This document shows positions 44,866-54,790 of a stretch of 64,000 nt of DNA, one piece after another. The position numbers and the translations under genes are program-made. The notes below the pieces were generated by a model, which saw nothing but the letters and a program-made list of their open reading frames with translations, had not been told where the DNA came from and did not search any database. How positions within the stretch are numbered: position 1 is the first letter of the stretch; the number at the start of each line of letters is the position of its first letter. Origin of the DNA: Cellvibrio polysaccharolyticus (GTDB taxonomy: Bacteria > Pseudomonadota > Gammaproteobacteria > Pseudomonadales > Cellvibrionaceae); contig NZ_PRDL01000001.1 of assembly GCF_015182315.1 (NCBI RefSeq), positions 1,922,001 through 1,986,000 of the forward strand, given 5' to 3'.

Positions 44866-46041
44866 GTGAGTTTACATCCAAGAGATGCCGTGATTGTCGA
44901 TTACGCTCGCAGCGCCATGGGGCGCTCCAAAAATGGTTGCTTCCGCCACGTGCGTGCCGATGATATATCGGCTGCCATTATTAAAGGCTTGCTGGCGCGC
45001 AATGAGGGGCTTGACCCTGCCACCATTGACGACCTGTTATGGGGTTGCGTGATGCAACGCGAAGAGCAGGGTTTTAATATTGCGCGCAATATTTTGTTAC
45101 TGACCGGCTTGCCGCATACCATCCCCGCGCAAACGATCAACCGCTTGTGCGGTTCTTCGATGTCGGCACTGCACATAGCGACCGCCAATATCCGTGCCGG
45201 GCTGGGTGATGTTTATTTGATTGGTGGCGTTGAGCACATGGGGCATTTGCCCATGTACGAATCCATCAACCCCAATCCGTTAACCGGCCTGAGTGTTGCC
45301 AAAGCCGCCGGTAATATGGGTATGACAGCAGAATATCTGGCGCTGTTACACGGCGTTACTCGCCAGCAAATGGATGAGTTTGGGGCGCGCTCTCATCAGT
45401 TGGCGGCCAAGGCGCGTGCTGATGGCAGTTTTGCCCGGGAAATTATTCCGGTGGCCGGCCACGACAACCAGGGTATTCCCATTCTGGTGGAGCACGATGA
45501 AACCATTCGACCGGATACCACTGTAGAAGCGCTTTCAAAACTGCCGCCGGTGTTTGATCCTAAAAATGGCCAGGTAACGGCTGGTACTTCGTCGCAAGTG
45601 TCTGATGGTGCTTCGGTTATGTTGGTGATGTCTGCCGAGCGCGCTCAGGCATTGGGTTTGAAGCCAATCGCCAAAATTACTTCGTTAGGCCTGGCCGGTG
45701 TTGACCCGTCGATCATGGGTTATGGCCCGGTGCCGGCCACCGAAAAAGCACTAAAAACTGCCGGTTTGACGATTGATGACATTCAGGCGGTTGAGTTGAA
45801 TGAGGCGTTTGCTGCCCAGGCCATTCCGGTGTTGAAGGATTTGAAATTGCTTGAGCACATGGATTCCAAAGTCAATTTGCATGGCGGTGCCATTGCGCTG
45901 GGTCATCCGTTTGGTTGCTCCGGTGTGCGCATTACCGGCTCGTTACTGACGGTGATGGAACAGCGCGATTTAACTCTCGGTATATCCACCATGTGTATCG
46001 GACTGGGGCAGGGTATTACGACGGTGTTGGAACGCTTATAA
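44866..46041 (+). CDS. fadA: 3-ketoacyl-CoA thiolase (beta subunit)
   Basis: 391 residues, GTG start with AAAGGAGAC just upstream. The nucleophilic cysteine is in NRLCGSSMSALHIA, the second active-site pair in GGAIALGHPFGCSGVRI and C-terminal TMCIGLGQGITTVLERL. It forms the beta subunit of the FadBA complex and releases acetyl-CoA. Terminator at 46061-46100 ends the operon. Confidence 0.96.
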   Translation: MSLHPRDAVIVDYARSAMGRSKNGCFRHVRADDISAAIIKGLLARNEGLDPATIDDLLWGCVMQREEQGFNIARNILLLTGLPHTIPAQTINRLCGSSMSALHIATANIRAGLGDVYLIGGVEHMGHLPMYESINPNPLTGLSVAKAAGNMGMTAEYLALLHGVTRQQMDEFGARSHQLAAKARADGSFAREIIPVAGHDNQGIPILVEHDETIRPDTTVEALSKLPPVFDPKNGQVTAGTSSQVSDGASVMLVMSAERAQALGLKPIAKITSLGLAGVDPSIMGYGPVPATEKALKTAGLTIDDIQAVELNEAFAAQAIPVLKDLKLLEHMDSKVNLHGGAIALGHPFGCSGVRITGSLLTVMEQRDLTLGISTMCIGLGQGITTVLERL

Positions 46042-46060
46042 CATCAAGCGGCAGATGTAA

Positions 46061-46100
46061 AAATGCCCCGGCGTGCTGAAAACACGCCGGGGCATTTTTT
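46061..46100 (+). terminator. intrinsic terminator, bidirectional, between fadA and mltB-like gene
   Basis: A 15-bp perfect stem (AAATGCCCCGGCGTG/CACGCCGGGGCATTT) with T residues after it and A residues before it, so it can serve both convergent genes. Confidence 0.93.
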
Positions 46101-46116
46101 ATTGCGGAAGCAAATT

Positions 46117-47328
46117 TTACAGGTTGATACCCAGTTTCTGCAGGGTATTGGAATCTGCAAAACCGTCGGCAATCATACCGTGTTTCTGTTGGTATTCACC
46201 GAGCGCACGGCGTGTGGCAGGGCCGAAAATACCATCGGGTTCGCCCACATCAATATCGGCTTTCGCCAGTTTAAGTTGTAAATCCAGCACTTGCTGGCGG
46301 CTCAGGCGAGGTGCGTCCGTTGCCGGTTGTTGAATCAATTTCCCGCCGCCGGTGATACGGTCAGCCAGATGGCCGACGGCAATGGCGTAATACTCTGAAC
46401 GGTTCCATTTCATGATCACGCGGAAATTATCGTAAACCAGAAAGGCAGGGCCCTGATAACCGGCGGGCACCAGCAAGGAAGCGGTGAGATCATCCGCTGC
46501 TGACAATACATCACCTTTGGCCTGTTTAACCCCGGCATCACGCCATTCGGTCAGTGTGCGGCTCTGGTTCAAACCTGCTTCAAGGAAGTCGAAATCGAGC
46601 GGTAATGACACTTCGCGGCCCCAGCGGCTGCCTTTTTCCCAACCAAGGCTGCGCAGGAAGTTTGCCGCCGATGCCATGGCATCGGGGATGCTGTTCCAGA
46701 GGTCGCGCTTGCCATCGCCATCGTAATCCACCGCATGGCGTAAAAAGGCCGAGGGCATAAATTGTACGTGGCCCATGGCACCCGCCCAGGAGCCCTCCAT
46801 CTTATCGGGGCTGATAGCGCCTTCATCAATAATTTTCAGGGCGCTCATCAACTCGCCGGTGAAGTAATCGCTACGACGCGGATCACAAGCCAGTGTAGCC
46901 AGCGAATCGAGTACTGACATCTTGCCGAAGAAGCTGCCGTAGTTGGTTTCCAGCCCCCAGAAAGCGACCAGATATTGCGAGGGTACGCCATATTCCTTGC
47001 TGATTTGTTCCAGCAAGGCCTGATGTTTTTGCAGCAATGCGCGGCCTTTGTCTACCCGGTCCTGAGTGACGCGGCGATTCAAATAATCGGCAAAGGAGGT
47101 GGTGAATTCCGGCTGCTGACGATCCAGCTCAATGACCCGGGCAGAGTATTTAACCTTTGCCAGGGTGTTTTCAATGGTGGATTTGGAAATTTCATTTTCG
47201 TTTGCGGTAGCAATCAAAGTGTTCAGGCATTGATCAAAGTTGCCTGTTTCCTCTGGCGCCTGAGCGAAGCTGTGCATCGCCAGACCGAGTAAAAGGGCAC
47301 CACTGATACACTTTATTTTTTGACTCAT
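46117..47328 (-). CDS. MltB-type lytic murein transglycosylase with peptidoglycan-binding domain
   Basis: 403 residues. Signal peptide ISGALLLGLAMHSFAQA. The SLT_2/MltB domain shows the catalytic glutamate in VAFWGLETNYGSFFG and the MGHVQFMPSAFLRHAVDYDGDGKRDLW motif. A C-terminal PG_binding_1 domain (LDLQLKLAKADIDVGEPDGIFGPATRRALGEYQ) follows. It cleaves peptidoglycan glycan strands to 1,6-anhydro ends in the periplasm. No lipobox, so it is probably soluble. Confidence 0.93.
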   Translation of the reverse strand: MSQKIKCISGALLLGLAMHSFAQAPEETGNFDQCLNTLIATANENEISKSTIENTLAKVKYSARVIELDRQQPEFTTSFADYLNRRVTQDRVDKGRALLQKHQALLEQISKEYGVPSQYLVAFWGLETNYGSFFGKMSVLDSLATLACDPRRSDYFTGELMSALKIIDEGAISPDKMEGSWAGAMGHVQFMPSAFLRHAVDYDGDGKRDLWNSIPDAMASAANFLRSLGWEKGSRWGREVSLPLDFDFLEAGLNQSRTLTEWRDAGVKQAKGDVLSAADDLTASLLVPAGYQGPAFLVYDNFRVIMKWNRSEYYAIAVGHLADRITGGGKLIQQPATDAPRLSRQQVLDLQLKLAKADIDVGEPDGIFGPATRRALGEYQQKHGMIADGFADSNTLQKLGINL

Positions 47329-47358
47329 AACAACTCCAACAGCTGGTCCTGCACGGTT

Positions 47359-47913
47359 TCAGGCAGGGTTTACCAAAAAGGCCTGGCGATATTTTAACAG
47401 ACGATACTCAAATACAGAGGAAACTTCCTGTGACGCCAGCAATTGTCGATATTCCGGCAGACACGCTATGTGGCGATTGGCCGCTGGTGATGGGGAAATC
47501 AGCACGTCAGTAGACAAACTATTTGCAGGATAGTGCCTTAAAAAAGTGCGCCAGACAAACCGGCTGGTAAAGACAATACGATCAATTCCGGCACTCAGGC
47601 AATGTTCAATGGATTCACTATTAATAGCAAGAATATGCAGGTTGCTATCCGAGCAATTATTGTGGGTACGTATAACCTGACCGGCAATATCGGTGAGCGC
47701 CAGGCCATGCTGGTCACATAAGGCTTCTTGCTGGGTGCGGTTACTGGCCGGTTGCTGGAACACGGCTGACAACAGTGGCCAGAAGAAATTTTTGCCACTA
47801 CCTCCGTAAAACCACGAGCCGTAGTCTTCGCCGTTAAAGCAGGGAAAACTCCCCATAATCAGTGTTTTCGCTCCAACCGGTGAATAATGTCCAAAAGGGT
47901 GTTGTTCAACCAT
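47359..47913 (-). CDS. uracil-DNA glycosylase superfamily protein
   Basis: 184 residues from ATG 47913 (the frame opens at a GTG at 47961, but the usual family start is M-x-E-x-HPF). KTLIMGSFPCFNG is the UDG-like GxFP motif and WFYGGSGKNFFWPLL the following conserved stretch; a late SPSPAANR resembles the second UDG motif. Probably a DNA-base excision enzyme or related hydrolase; substrate unknown. Confidence 0.68.
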   Translation of the reverse strand: MVEQHPFGHYSPVGAKTLIMGSFPCFNGEDYGSWFYGGSGKNFFWPLLSAVFQQPASNRTQQEALCDQHGLALTDIAGQVIRTHNNCSDSNLHILAINSESIEHCLSAGIDRIVFTSRFVWRTFLRHYPANSLSTDVLISPSPAANRHIACLPEYRQLLASQEVSSVFEYRLLKYRQAFLVNPA

Positions 47914-48225
47914 CGTATAACAATCCGCTGCTGGGCTGTATGTAAAACGAGGGTGGTACACCGGAATGGGTAGAGCGATTGCGCCATTCGGCCCTGAACC
48001 GGCTGAAACCGCAGCGTGTCGCGATTTAGCCGTTCAAGGTTTGATACCACCAGCGCGTCCTTGAATACTGCCTGAAAAATCTGATGGAAATTATAGTAAC
48101 TCCGACAGATTCCCCTGAGATCTGCTGCACGGTTTCAGGTCGCGGGAAATATCTATGGCACCGGATTCATTAAAGAGGCCGCCGTGCTGCTGGTAAATTG
48201 AACAAAACGGCTCACTCGCCGGGGT
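47914..48225. other. gap without a recognised gene
   Basis: About 310 bp. Short frames here lack RBS and family signals. It carries the promoter side of the UDG-like gene; nothing else is visible. Confidence 0.35.
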
Positions 48226-49191
48226 TTATGGCTGGGTGCCCCCGGCATCTTCTATTTCGGTTTCTGCCCGGCTGGCGCGCACCGCTTCACCAAATGCCTG
48301 GAGCAGCGCCGGGAAGCGCGGATCATTCATCAATTGCCAATAGGCTTTTTGTTCAATCAGACGCTGAAACTCCGCGTCTTTCATAATGGCTTGAACCTGC
48401 GGGTCCTGGTAGAGTTTTTCCATGCCCCGGTTTGCATCCACCATCAGATTGGCCAGTGCTTTATCCGGCGGGCTGTTTTTATCGGTGAGCCCGGATTGTT
48501 GCAGCAATATTTGCAAATCCGGATGGTCGGCAATTTGCTGAAACAGCGGGTCGGCCATAATTTGTTCGGTATCACCTTCTCTCACCATGGCCGATAACTG
48601 TGGATCGGCGATAAAAGCTTTCAGCTCCGGCATTTGCGCCACATTGGCGAGCCGTTTGCCATTGTCGACCGGCGAATGCAAAAAACCTTCGGCAAATAAT
48701 GCCGCATCCGGCTGCACCAGATTGATCAGCCGTGCTCCGGTTTTACTGACCAGCTCGCGTGACAGCTGCGCCAGCGGCGAGTCCGGGGTTTCCGCAGTTT
48801 TGCGAAAGTCCTGAAACAGTGTCCAGCCATAGACCAGCAAAATGCCCACCAACGCGCCGATAACGGCACCGGTGAGTAACCCGGCCAGGCGTGACAAGGC
48901 GCTCAGCTTGCCAGCAGTACGGGTGTGCTGATCGAGCAGGGAAAACAACAAGGTTACTACCATGCTGACCGGAATAAAAATCAGCAAACCGGCCACTGGA
49001 TAAACCGCCATACCATGCAATGAGGTGTTTTCCCGAAGGTAATTCGCCAGGGGTGCAATAAACAGGAAGGTGGCTGCGTAGGCTGCCAGCAAACTGCAAA
49101 GCTGCGATAAAACGCGAATGAAACCTTTCCAATAACCCTGAAGTGCAAATAGCACTATGCAGCCGGACAGCAATATAAAAGACAGAGACAT
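48226..49191 (-). CDS. CvpA family membrane protein
   Basis: 321 residues from ATG 49191 (upstream in-frame residues look non-coding). The first ~165 residues contain four membrane helices with CvpA-like LQGYWKGFIRVLSQLCSLLAAY and AGLLTGAVIGALVGILLVYGW. The remaining ~155 residues are a soluble helical extension with repeated MADPLFQQ / LMNDPRFPALL-type segments, not part of classical CvpA (~165 residues). CvpA relates to colicin V production and envelope function. It is not beside purF here, so it is a paralogue. Confidence 0.82.
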   Translation of the reverse strand: MSLSFILLSGCIVLFALQGYWKGFIRVLSQLCSLLAAYAATFLFIAPLANYLRENTSLHGMAVYPVAGLLIFIPVSMVVTLLFSLLDQHTRTAGKLSALSRLAGLLTGAVIGALVGILLVYGWTLFQDFRKTAETPDSPLAQLSRELVSKTGARLINLVQPDAALFAEGFLHSPVDNGKRLANVAQMPELKAFIADPQLSAMVREGDTEQIMADPLFQQIADHPDLQILLQQSGLTDKNSPPDKALANLMVDANRGMEKLYQDPQVQAIMKDAEFQRLIEQKAYWQLMNDPRFPALLQAFGEAVRASRAETEIEDAGGTQP

Positions 49192-49510
49192 GATGTTATT
49201 TAATACCTGGAACGCCTTGCAGGCAGGTGCGGCAATATAAGCTGGGCGTGGTGAACCGGCAAGCTGCGGTGCTAGTGATAAAGCCTTCAAATGACGCCTG
49301 GCCACTGAGGCTGCAGTAAGGCAAATATCGCGGGGTTAGCTCAATAATTGGCGATATCTGCCATATTTCCGGTTTTTTGCTTATCAATGTGGCCGGAAAA
49401 GCGCTTTTATTGATTGACCAGGTAAATTACTCAAGTATTCTCCGCGCTCGCCGAAACACCTGACTCAATCAATTGCTCCATAAGGATCGATGGAACACCG
49501 GAGATGCCCC
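49192..49510. other. gap between the divergent cvpA-like and MCP genes
   Basis: 319 bp; the small frame on the minus strand has no family signal. Divergent promoters must lie here. None could be assigned with confidence. Confidence 0.35.
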
Positions 49511-51487
49511 ATGAATCAACCCCGCTCCCGTATTGCCTGGCAACTGGCGACGGCCCTTGCCGTTATGCTGGTGCTGCTAATCAGCCTCAGCACTATCCTC
49601 GCCTTGCGCTCTCTGAGCAACGCCAATCTGGTTACCCGCGAAGAACACCTCGGCAGTGAAGCGCGGCTGCTGGCAGACCAGCTGGGTACTTTTCATGACG
49701 GTTTGCGCGAAAGCACCCAGCGGTTGGCTGGACTGTTCGAGCGGCGTTTTAGCACGGGTCTTTATGTGGCTCCGGATGAGCGTGTCACCGTCGGTTCCCG
49801 GCAGGCGCCGGTTCTCTATTTAAATAACACAGCCTTAAACAACGACTTTACCGAAGTGGATGAGTTTCGCCAGTTAACCGCCGGTGTGGCGACTATTTTT
49901 GTGCGTGATGGCGATGACTTTATCCGCGTTACTACATCGGTGCCCACGCAGGATGGCGGTCGCGCTATCGGCACTGTGCTTGATCGGCAACACAACGCCT
50001 ATGCGCGGTTGCGGGCGGGTGAAAGCTACGTGGGGCGGGCGCTGTTATTTGAGCGCTTTTACATGACCCAGTACACGCCGGTGCGCGATGCAACGGGCCA
50101 TGTATTTGCGGTGCTCTTCGTGGGTTTCGATTACACCGATGCGCAGCAAGCACAGTTTGCCAATTTGCAGCGTTTTCGCATTGGCAGCACCGGTTCGCTG
50201 GCTTTGCTTGACGAGCAGGGCAAATGGCTGGTGCCGCCTTACGCCGCGCGGCAGCCGGAGCAATTGATTGCGAACCTGTCCCCGGTGCTGGGCGCGCCGG
50301 GTAAAGGCGGTTTCTGGAGTGACGGGGAGCAGCGCTTTTACAGTGTCGCCATGCCGTTTGCCGGTGGCCCCTGGACGGTGTTGGCGAGCATGCCCGAGGC
50401 AGAAATTCAGGCAGTAACCTGGCGGGTCGGTAGCCAACTGGCCATCGGCAGCGTGATAACTCTGATTATCGCGGTCATTGCGGTGATCTGGCTGTTGCGC
50501 CGCAAGCTGCGCCCCCTGGGCGACCTGGTGCGTCAGGCGCAAGCGCTGGGCGCCGGTGATCTCGGTGTGCGTCTTGAGGTCGGCAGTAACGATGAGATTG
50601 GTGAGTTATCGCGCAGCTTTAATCAGATGAGCGAAGCCCTGTCGAGCATGGTCGAGCGCATTCGGGATGCCGCACGACACGTCAGCCAGCGAGCCGAGGC
50701 GCTGTCCGGCTTATCTCGCGGTGCCTATGCGGGTATTGAGCAACAATCCGGTGAGATCGGCAGCATGGCAGGAGCGGTTGAAGAGTTTAGCGCTACTTCC
50801 AAAGGCATTGCTGACAATATGCGTAGCACCGAGCGGATGGCTCATCAAAACGCGCAGCAAACCCGCATTGGCCGTGCCTCCATGGACGAAGCCTCCAATG
50901 CACTGGAGCAAATTTCCCAATCGCTGAATGCCACCTCTGAAGTGGTTGACGGGCTGGGGCAGCGTTCCCAGGAAATTGGCGGCATCCTCAGTGTGATTAC
51001 CTCGATCGCCGAACAGACCAACTTGCTTGCGCTCAACGCGGCTATTGAGGCAGCTCGTGCCGGGGAACAAGGCCGCGGCTTCGCGGTGGTTGCCGATGAA
51101 GTGCGCAGCCTGGCGGGTCGTACTCGTGAAGCCACCACCGAAATTTCCAGCATGATCAGCAGTATTCAAGGCGAAACCGGCAGTGCCATCAGCACCATGG
51201 AACAAGGCCGTCAATTGATGCAAAACGGTCTGGAGCTGAATGCCAGAGTTGCCGAAGCCTTGAGCCGCATTGCCGAGCAAACCAGCGCCGCTGGCGATCA
51301 GTTTGCCGCTATCACCACTGCCACCAGCGAGCAGAGCAGCACTGCAACGGTACTCAGCAGCAACTTGCAAAGCATCGCCCAGGCCAATGGCGAGCAGCAC
51401 GAAGTGATTGCCAACCTGGCGCACACCTCGAAGGAACTGGAAGCGTTGGCGGCTGATCTGCATCGCGAAGTTGAACGTTTTCGTTAA
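49511..51487 (+). CDS. methyl-accepting chemotaxis protein with Cache domain
   Basis: 658 residues from ATG 49511, which has GGAG 7 nt upstream. TM1 (~10-33), a large periplasmic Cache_3/Cache_2-type sensor (~40-300, with TSVPTQDGGRAIGTVLD and VGRALLFERFYMTQYTPVRD), TM2 (~305-325), HAMP, and a signalling domain with ITSIAEQTNLLALNAAIEAARAGEQG. It senses a small extracellular molecule of unknown identity. Confidence 0.93.
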   Translation: MNQPRSRIAWQLATALAVMLVLLISLSTILALRSLSNANLVTREEHLGSEARLLADQLGTFHDGLRESTQRLAGLFERRFSTGLYVAPDERVTVGSRQAPVLYLNNTALNNDFTEVDEFRQLTAGVATIFVRDGDDFIRVTTSVPTQDGGRAIGTVLDRQHNAYARLRAGESYVGRALLFERFYMTQYTPVRDATGHVFAVLFVGFDYTDAQQAQFANLQRFRIGSTGSLALLDEQGKWLVPPYAARQPEQLIANLSPVLGAPGKGGFWSDGEQRFYSVAMPFAGGPWTVLASMPEAEIQAVTWRVGSQLAIGSVITLIIAVIAVIWLLRRKLRPLGDLVRQAQALGAGDLGVRLEVGSNDEIGELSRSFNQMSEALSSMVERIRDAARHVSQRAEALSGLSRGAYAGIEQQSGEIGSMAGAVEEFSATSKGIADNMRSTERMAHQNAQQTRIGRASMDEASNALEQISQSLNATSEVVDGLGQRSQEIGGILSVITSIAEQTNLLALNAAIEAARAGEQGRGFAVVADEVRSLAGRTREATTEISSMISSIQGETGSAISTMEQGRQLMQNGLELNARVAEALSRIAEQTSAAGDQFAAITTATSEQSSTATVLSSNLQSIAQANGEQHEVIANLAHTSKELEALAADLHREVERFR

Positions 51488-51514
51488 CCCGTTGCTGCAA
51501 CCCCAATAAAAAAA

Positions 51515-51540
51515 ACCGGCGTCCAGGGGCGCCGGTCATT
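51515..51540 (+). terminator. intrinsic terminator between MCP and phoX
   Basis: Stem ACCGGCG/CGCCGGT with an A-run before and TCATTTT after; it can serve both convergent genes. Confidence 0.85.
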
Positions 51541-51620
51541 TTGCGTTTTTAATGTAATGATTGGTTATTGCAAGACTGGTGAAAATTTACCAGCTTTATT
51601 TAAGAGAGCGCATTGACAAA

Positions 51621-53648
51621 TCAGGTACCGATAATACCGCCATCGTTTTTAGTCACAATCACGGTTGCCGAGCGAGGGCGACTGGTGCCGCCGCCTGGCC
51701 AATGGCTGGTGAAATTGCCTGGTGTAGAACGATCACCCGGGTGCTGAATATTAACAAACATGGTTTTCAGGTCCGGTGTGGTATGAACGCCGGTCACTTC
51801 ACAATCCATCGGGCCAATCAGGAAGCGTCGCACTTCTTTCGTTACCGGATCGGCAGCGAGCATTTGGTTGTTACCAAACGGGCCGGCATTTTGTTGTGAA
51901 CCGCTCATGTCCGTTTGAATCCACAGCACGCCACGCGGGTCGATCCACAAACCATCCGGGCTGGCAAAATGGTTGGCTTCCGTCAGGGTTACATCACCGG
52001 TGCTGGTACCCACATCGCCGCCTAACAGGAAAATATCCCACTCGAAGGTGTGATCGGCCTGCTCGCGCCAGCGAATAATATGACCGGTAGTATTGTTGGT
52101 GCGCGGGTTGGCGGCGTCAGTGGTGCTACGGCCGCTGTTGTTGGTGAGGGTGAAATACACTTCACCGGTTTGCGGGTGCACTGTGCCCCACTCAGGGCGG
52201 TCCATTTTGGTGGCGCCTTGAATATCGGCAGCAAGGCGGGTATTGATCAATACATCGGCCTGGTCGGCAAAGGTCACACCGGCGGCTGCGGCTTTTGCCA
52301 CAAAACCGGAATCGTTAATGTCGAGCGGCAGCCATTCACCTTTCCCGGTTTCATCGAAACGGGCCACGTAGAGTACGCCGTGGTTCAACAAGTGACCGCC
52401 CGCGGTTGCCGCGTGGTAATTATCCGCAGACACAAATTTGTAGATGTATTCGTAAGTGGCGTCATCACCGGAGTAACAAACCACCGGTTCACCTTCTACC
52501 GCCGGTGCAAACACCACGCCTTCGTGACCAAAGCGGCCTAATGAGGTACGTTTTTGCGGTTTGCTTTCCGGTCTGAACGGATCAATTTCTACCATCCAGC
52601 CAAAGGTGTTCGGTTCGTTGCGGTAATCCTGATGGGCGTGATCGCCTTTGGTGGACGCATCAAAACGTACGTAAACATCTTCACCGGATTCAGCGTGCTC
52701 CCAGGAGTAACGGCCGTTGCTTGACGGTACGCCGTAACGGGCGTGTTCGCGCGGACGGGTTGTATCTTTGTTAACAAAATAACCGGCCCAGTTTTCTTCG
52801 GCAGCCAGATAAGTATTCCACGGCGTGAGGCCGCTACCGCAGTTGTTCAAGGTGCCGCGTGTTTCGGTACCGGACGGGCTGTATTTGGTCGCCATTTTGG
52901 CGGAACCCATCGCCGGGCCGCGAATTTCCATCGGCGTAGCGCCGGTAATGCGACGGTTGAACACACTGCCTTCTACCACGCGCCATTCACCGCTGGTGCG
53001 TTTAATATGAATAACGCTAACGCCGTGGGTCGCAACTTCTTTATGCACTTCATCCGTCGGGCGTTTGCCATTGACCAGGCTTGGGCCATTGGCGTGCAAC
53101 ACATCCGGATCGAAGTATTCGTGGTTCATTACCAGCAAACCTTCTTCGGAATTATTACCGCCTACATTGGCATCCATCGCCAAAAAGAAAATACCATCGT
53201 GGTGGCTGCCCACCTGTTGTTCCTGCTCAATACCGGTGTTGCTGCCGTTGTCGGCAAAGGGTGGCAGGCTGCCAGTCAGCGGCGTGCCCCAGGGAACAAA
53301 TGCGGTGGCTGTGTAACCGGCAGGCACCTGAATGCTATCACCACGACCGGCTGCAAGACCGGTAAAGCCCAGCAACACTTCCGGCGCGGCGCTGGATGAA
53401 CTGCTGGAGCTGGAAACGCTGCTGCTTGAAGAACTTGAGCTGTTTTTGTTGCTGCTGCTTGAACCGCAAGCGACCAGACCGGCGCCAATAAAAGCGGCAA
53501 CAGCGGTGTGCACACTGCCTTTCAAAAATGAACGGCGTTGCAGTTGGCGAGCTTCCAGCACGGAAGCAAAAGTGCGGTTTTCAGAGAAGTTGGACAGTGG
53601 TTCTTCTCCGCTGTTATCAACGACCAGCGGGCTATTTTTGTCGACCAT
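51621..53648 (-). CDS. phoX: PhoX family alkaline phosphatase, Tat-exported
   Basis: 675 residues from ATG 53648 (GGAG 9 nt upstream; an earlier ATG at 53663 is open). The twin-arginine signal LQRRSFLKGSVHTAVAAFIGAGLVACGSS ends in a possible lipobox cysteine, followed by a ~25-residue poly-serine linker. The catalytic domain has LLVMNHEYFDPD, NNCGSGLTPWNTYLAAEENW, GRFGHEGVVFAP and DPRGVLWIQTDMSG, typical of the calcium/iron-dependent PhoX (DUF839). It releases phosphate from esters at the cell surface. A Pho box lies upstream. Confidence 0.92.
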   Translation of the reverse strand: MVDKNSPLVVDNSGEEPLSNFSENRTFASVLEARQLQRRSFLKGSVHTAVAAFIGAGLVACGSSSSNKNSSSSSSSSVSSSSSSSSAAPEVLLGFTGLAAGRGDSIQVPAGYTATAFVPWGTPLTGSLPPFADNGSNTGIEQEQQVGSHHDGIFFLAMDANVGGNNSEEGLLVMNHEYFDPDVLHANGPSLVNGKRPTDEVHKEVATHGVSVIHIKRTSGEWRVVEGSVFNRRITGATPMEIRGPAMGSAKMATKYSPSGTETRGTLNNCGSGLTPWNTYLAAEENWAGYFVNKDTTRPREHARYGVPSSNGRYSWEHAESGEDVYVRFDASTKGDHAHQDYRNEPNTFGWMVEIDPFRPESKPQKRTSLGRFGHEGVVFAPAVEGEPVVCYSGDDATYEYIYKFVSADNYHAATAGGHLLNHGVLYVARFDETGKGEWLPLDINDSGFVAKAAAAGVTFADQADVLINTRLAADIQGATKMDRPEWGTVHPQTGEVYFTLTNNSGRSTTDAANPRTNNTTGHIIRWREQADHTFEWDIFLLGGDVGTSTGDVTLTEANHFASPDGLWIDPRGVLWIQTDMSGSQQNAGPFGNNQMLAADPVTKEVRRFLIGPMDCEVTGVHTTPDLKTMFVNIQHPGDRSTPGNFTSHWPGGGTSRPRSATVIVTKNDGGIIGT

Positions 53649-53712
53649 CGAAAGTGTCTCCATGCAAAACGGTTGCGTTGTTGGAATGGTTAGCCCACGC
53701 AGTAAACGTTAG

Positions 53713-53734
53713 ATGTATGACAGTTTCGGGACAG
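53713..53734 (-). promoter_or_regulatory. Pho box (PhoB-binding site) upstream of phoX
   Basis: On the minus strand two 11-nt direct units, CTGTCCCGAAA and CTGTCATACAT, match the PhoB consensus (CTGTCAT repeated every 11 nt); a weaker CTAACGTTTAC unit follows. The site lies ~65 bp before the phoX start, so transcription should rise when phosphate is scarce. Confidence 0.8.
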
Positions 53735-53929
53735 TTAGGGGAAAGTTTTATGAGTGATTACGGAATGTGATCAAGGCAGCAAAAATGTTTTATCGCGGAA
53801 ATTTTAACTGACTCTGTTTTTGAAAAAATAAATACATTTTTACTGTTGCAGCCATCGGCAAGCGAACCGCAAGTGCTTGCCGTGGCATAGTGAAAACCTT
53901 TTCAGGAACGATTATCGAGTCAGGAAAAA

Positions 53930-54790
53930 TTACCGAGCGCCCAGCCAGGCGCCGGTACTGGTAGCTAACAAACCGATAATTAACCAGCTGCTCAACGCCT
54001 CACCCAGAATTAAAGAAGAGCCCAACCCTGCGATTGCCGGTACCAGCGCCATGCAGGAACCCAGGCGGGCAGGGCCGAGCCGTGTCATCGCCGCCATGTA
54101 AAAAACCATGGCTACCACCGCCACAATCACACCGTGATAAATACCTTGCAAGGCAATGTCTTTAAAGGGAACAAGCAGAATCGCTTTGGGCAACAATAAA
54201 ATATAAACCGGCAGGTAAAGAATCGCCGCCAGCAGTGCACCGCCAATCGCCATTTCCCAGGGATCGAAGCCGGAGCGTTTTGCCAGAATGGTGTAAATGG
54301 CCCAGAGCACTGACGATAAAATTAATAGCAAATCGCCGGGCAAGGTATTTTCACTGCGCGAAAAAATATCCAGTCCTAAAAAAATCAAACCTATAGCAAT
54401 CACCGGCAATGCCATGCGTAAACTGCTGCGTAGCGGTTCGCGTAAAATTAACAAGGCAAACAGCGGCACAAAAAAAGGCAGCAAACCGGAAATCAATACC
54501 GCCCCATGCGCCGCCGGTGCGTAGCGAAACGCGCTGTACACCACCAGCGAATAGGCCAGCCCGCCGGTAAGCGCCAGTGCCAGCATTTTTCTGTTAAATA
54601 AGGGAACCCGTTTCCAGAATAACCACAAGGGCAATAACACGGTGGCGGCCACACCAAAGCGCAGCGCGGTAATATCAAACGGATTTAAATCGCTGGTGCC
54701 ACCCAGACGAGCAACCAGCACAAAACCTGACCAGATTAAAATGGTACCGGCGGCGAAAAAATAGCCGCTACGAGAAGAGGGAGACTGCAT
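53930..54790 (-). CDS. EamA/DMT family transporter
   Basis: 286 residues with ten hydrophobic helices in two EamA repeats (WSGFVLVARLGGTSDLNPFDITALRFG in the first; YHGVIVAVVAMVFYMAAMTRLGPARLGSCMALVPAIAGLGSSLILGE in the second). An exporter or permease for a small metabolite; substrate unknown. No close partner genes. Confidence 0.9.
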   Translation of the reverse strand: MQSPSSRSGYFFAAGTILIWSGFVLVARLGGTSDLNPFDITALRFGVAATVLLPLWLFWKRVPLFNRKMLALALTGGLAYSLVVYSAFRYAPAAHGAVLISGLLPFFVPLFALLILREPLRSSLRMALPVIAIGLIFLGLDIFSRSENTLPGDLLLILSSVLWAIYTILAKRSGFDPWEMAIGGALLAAILYLPVYILLLPKAILLVPFKDIALQGIYHGVIVAVVAMVFYMAAMTRLGPARLGSCMALVPAIAGLGSSLILGEALSSWLIIGLLATSTGAWLGAR

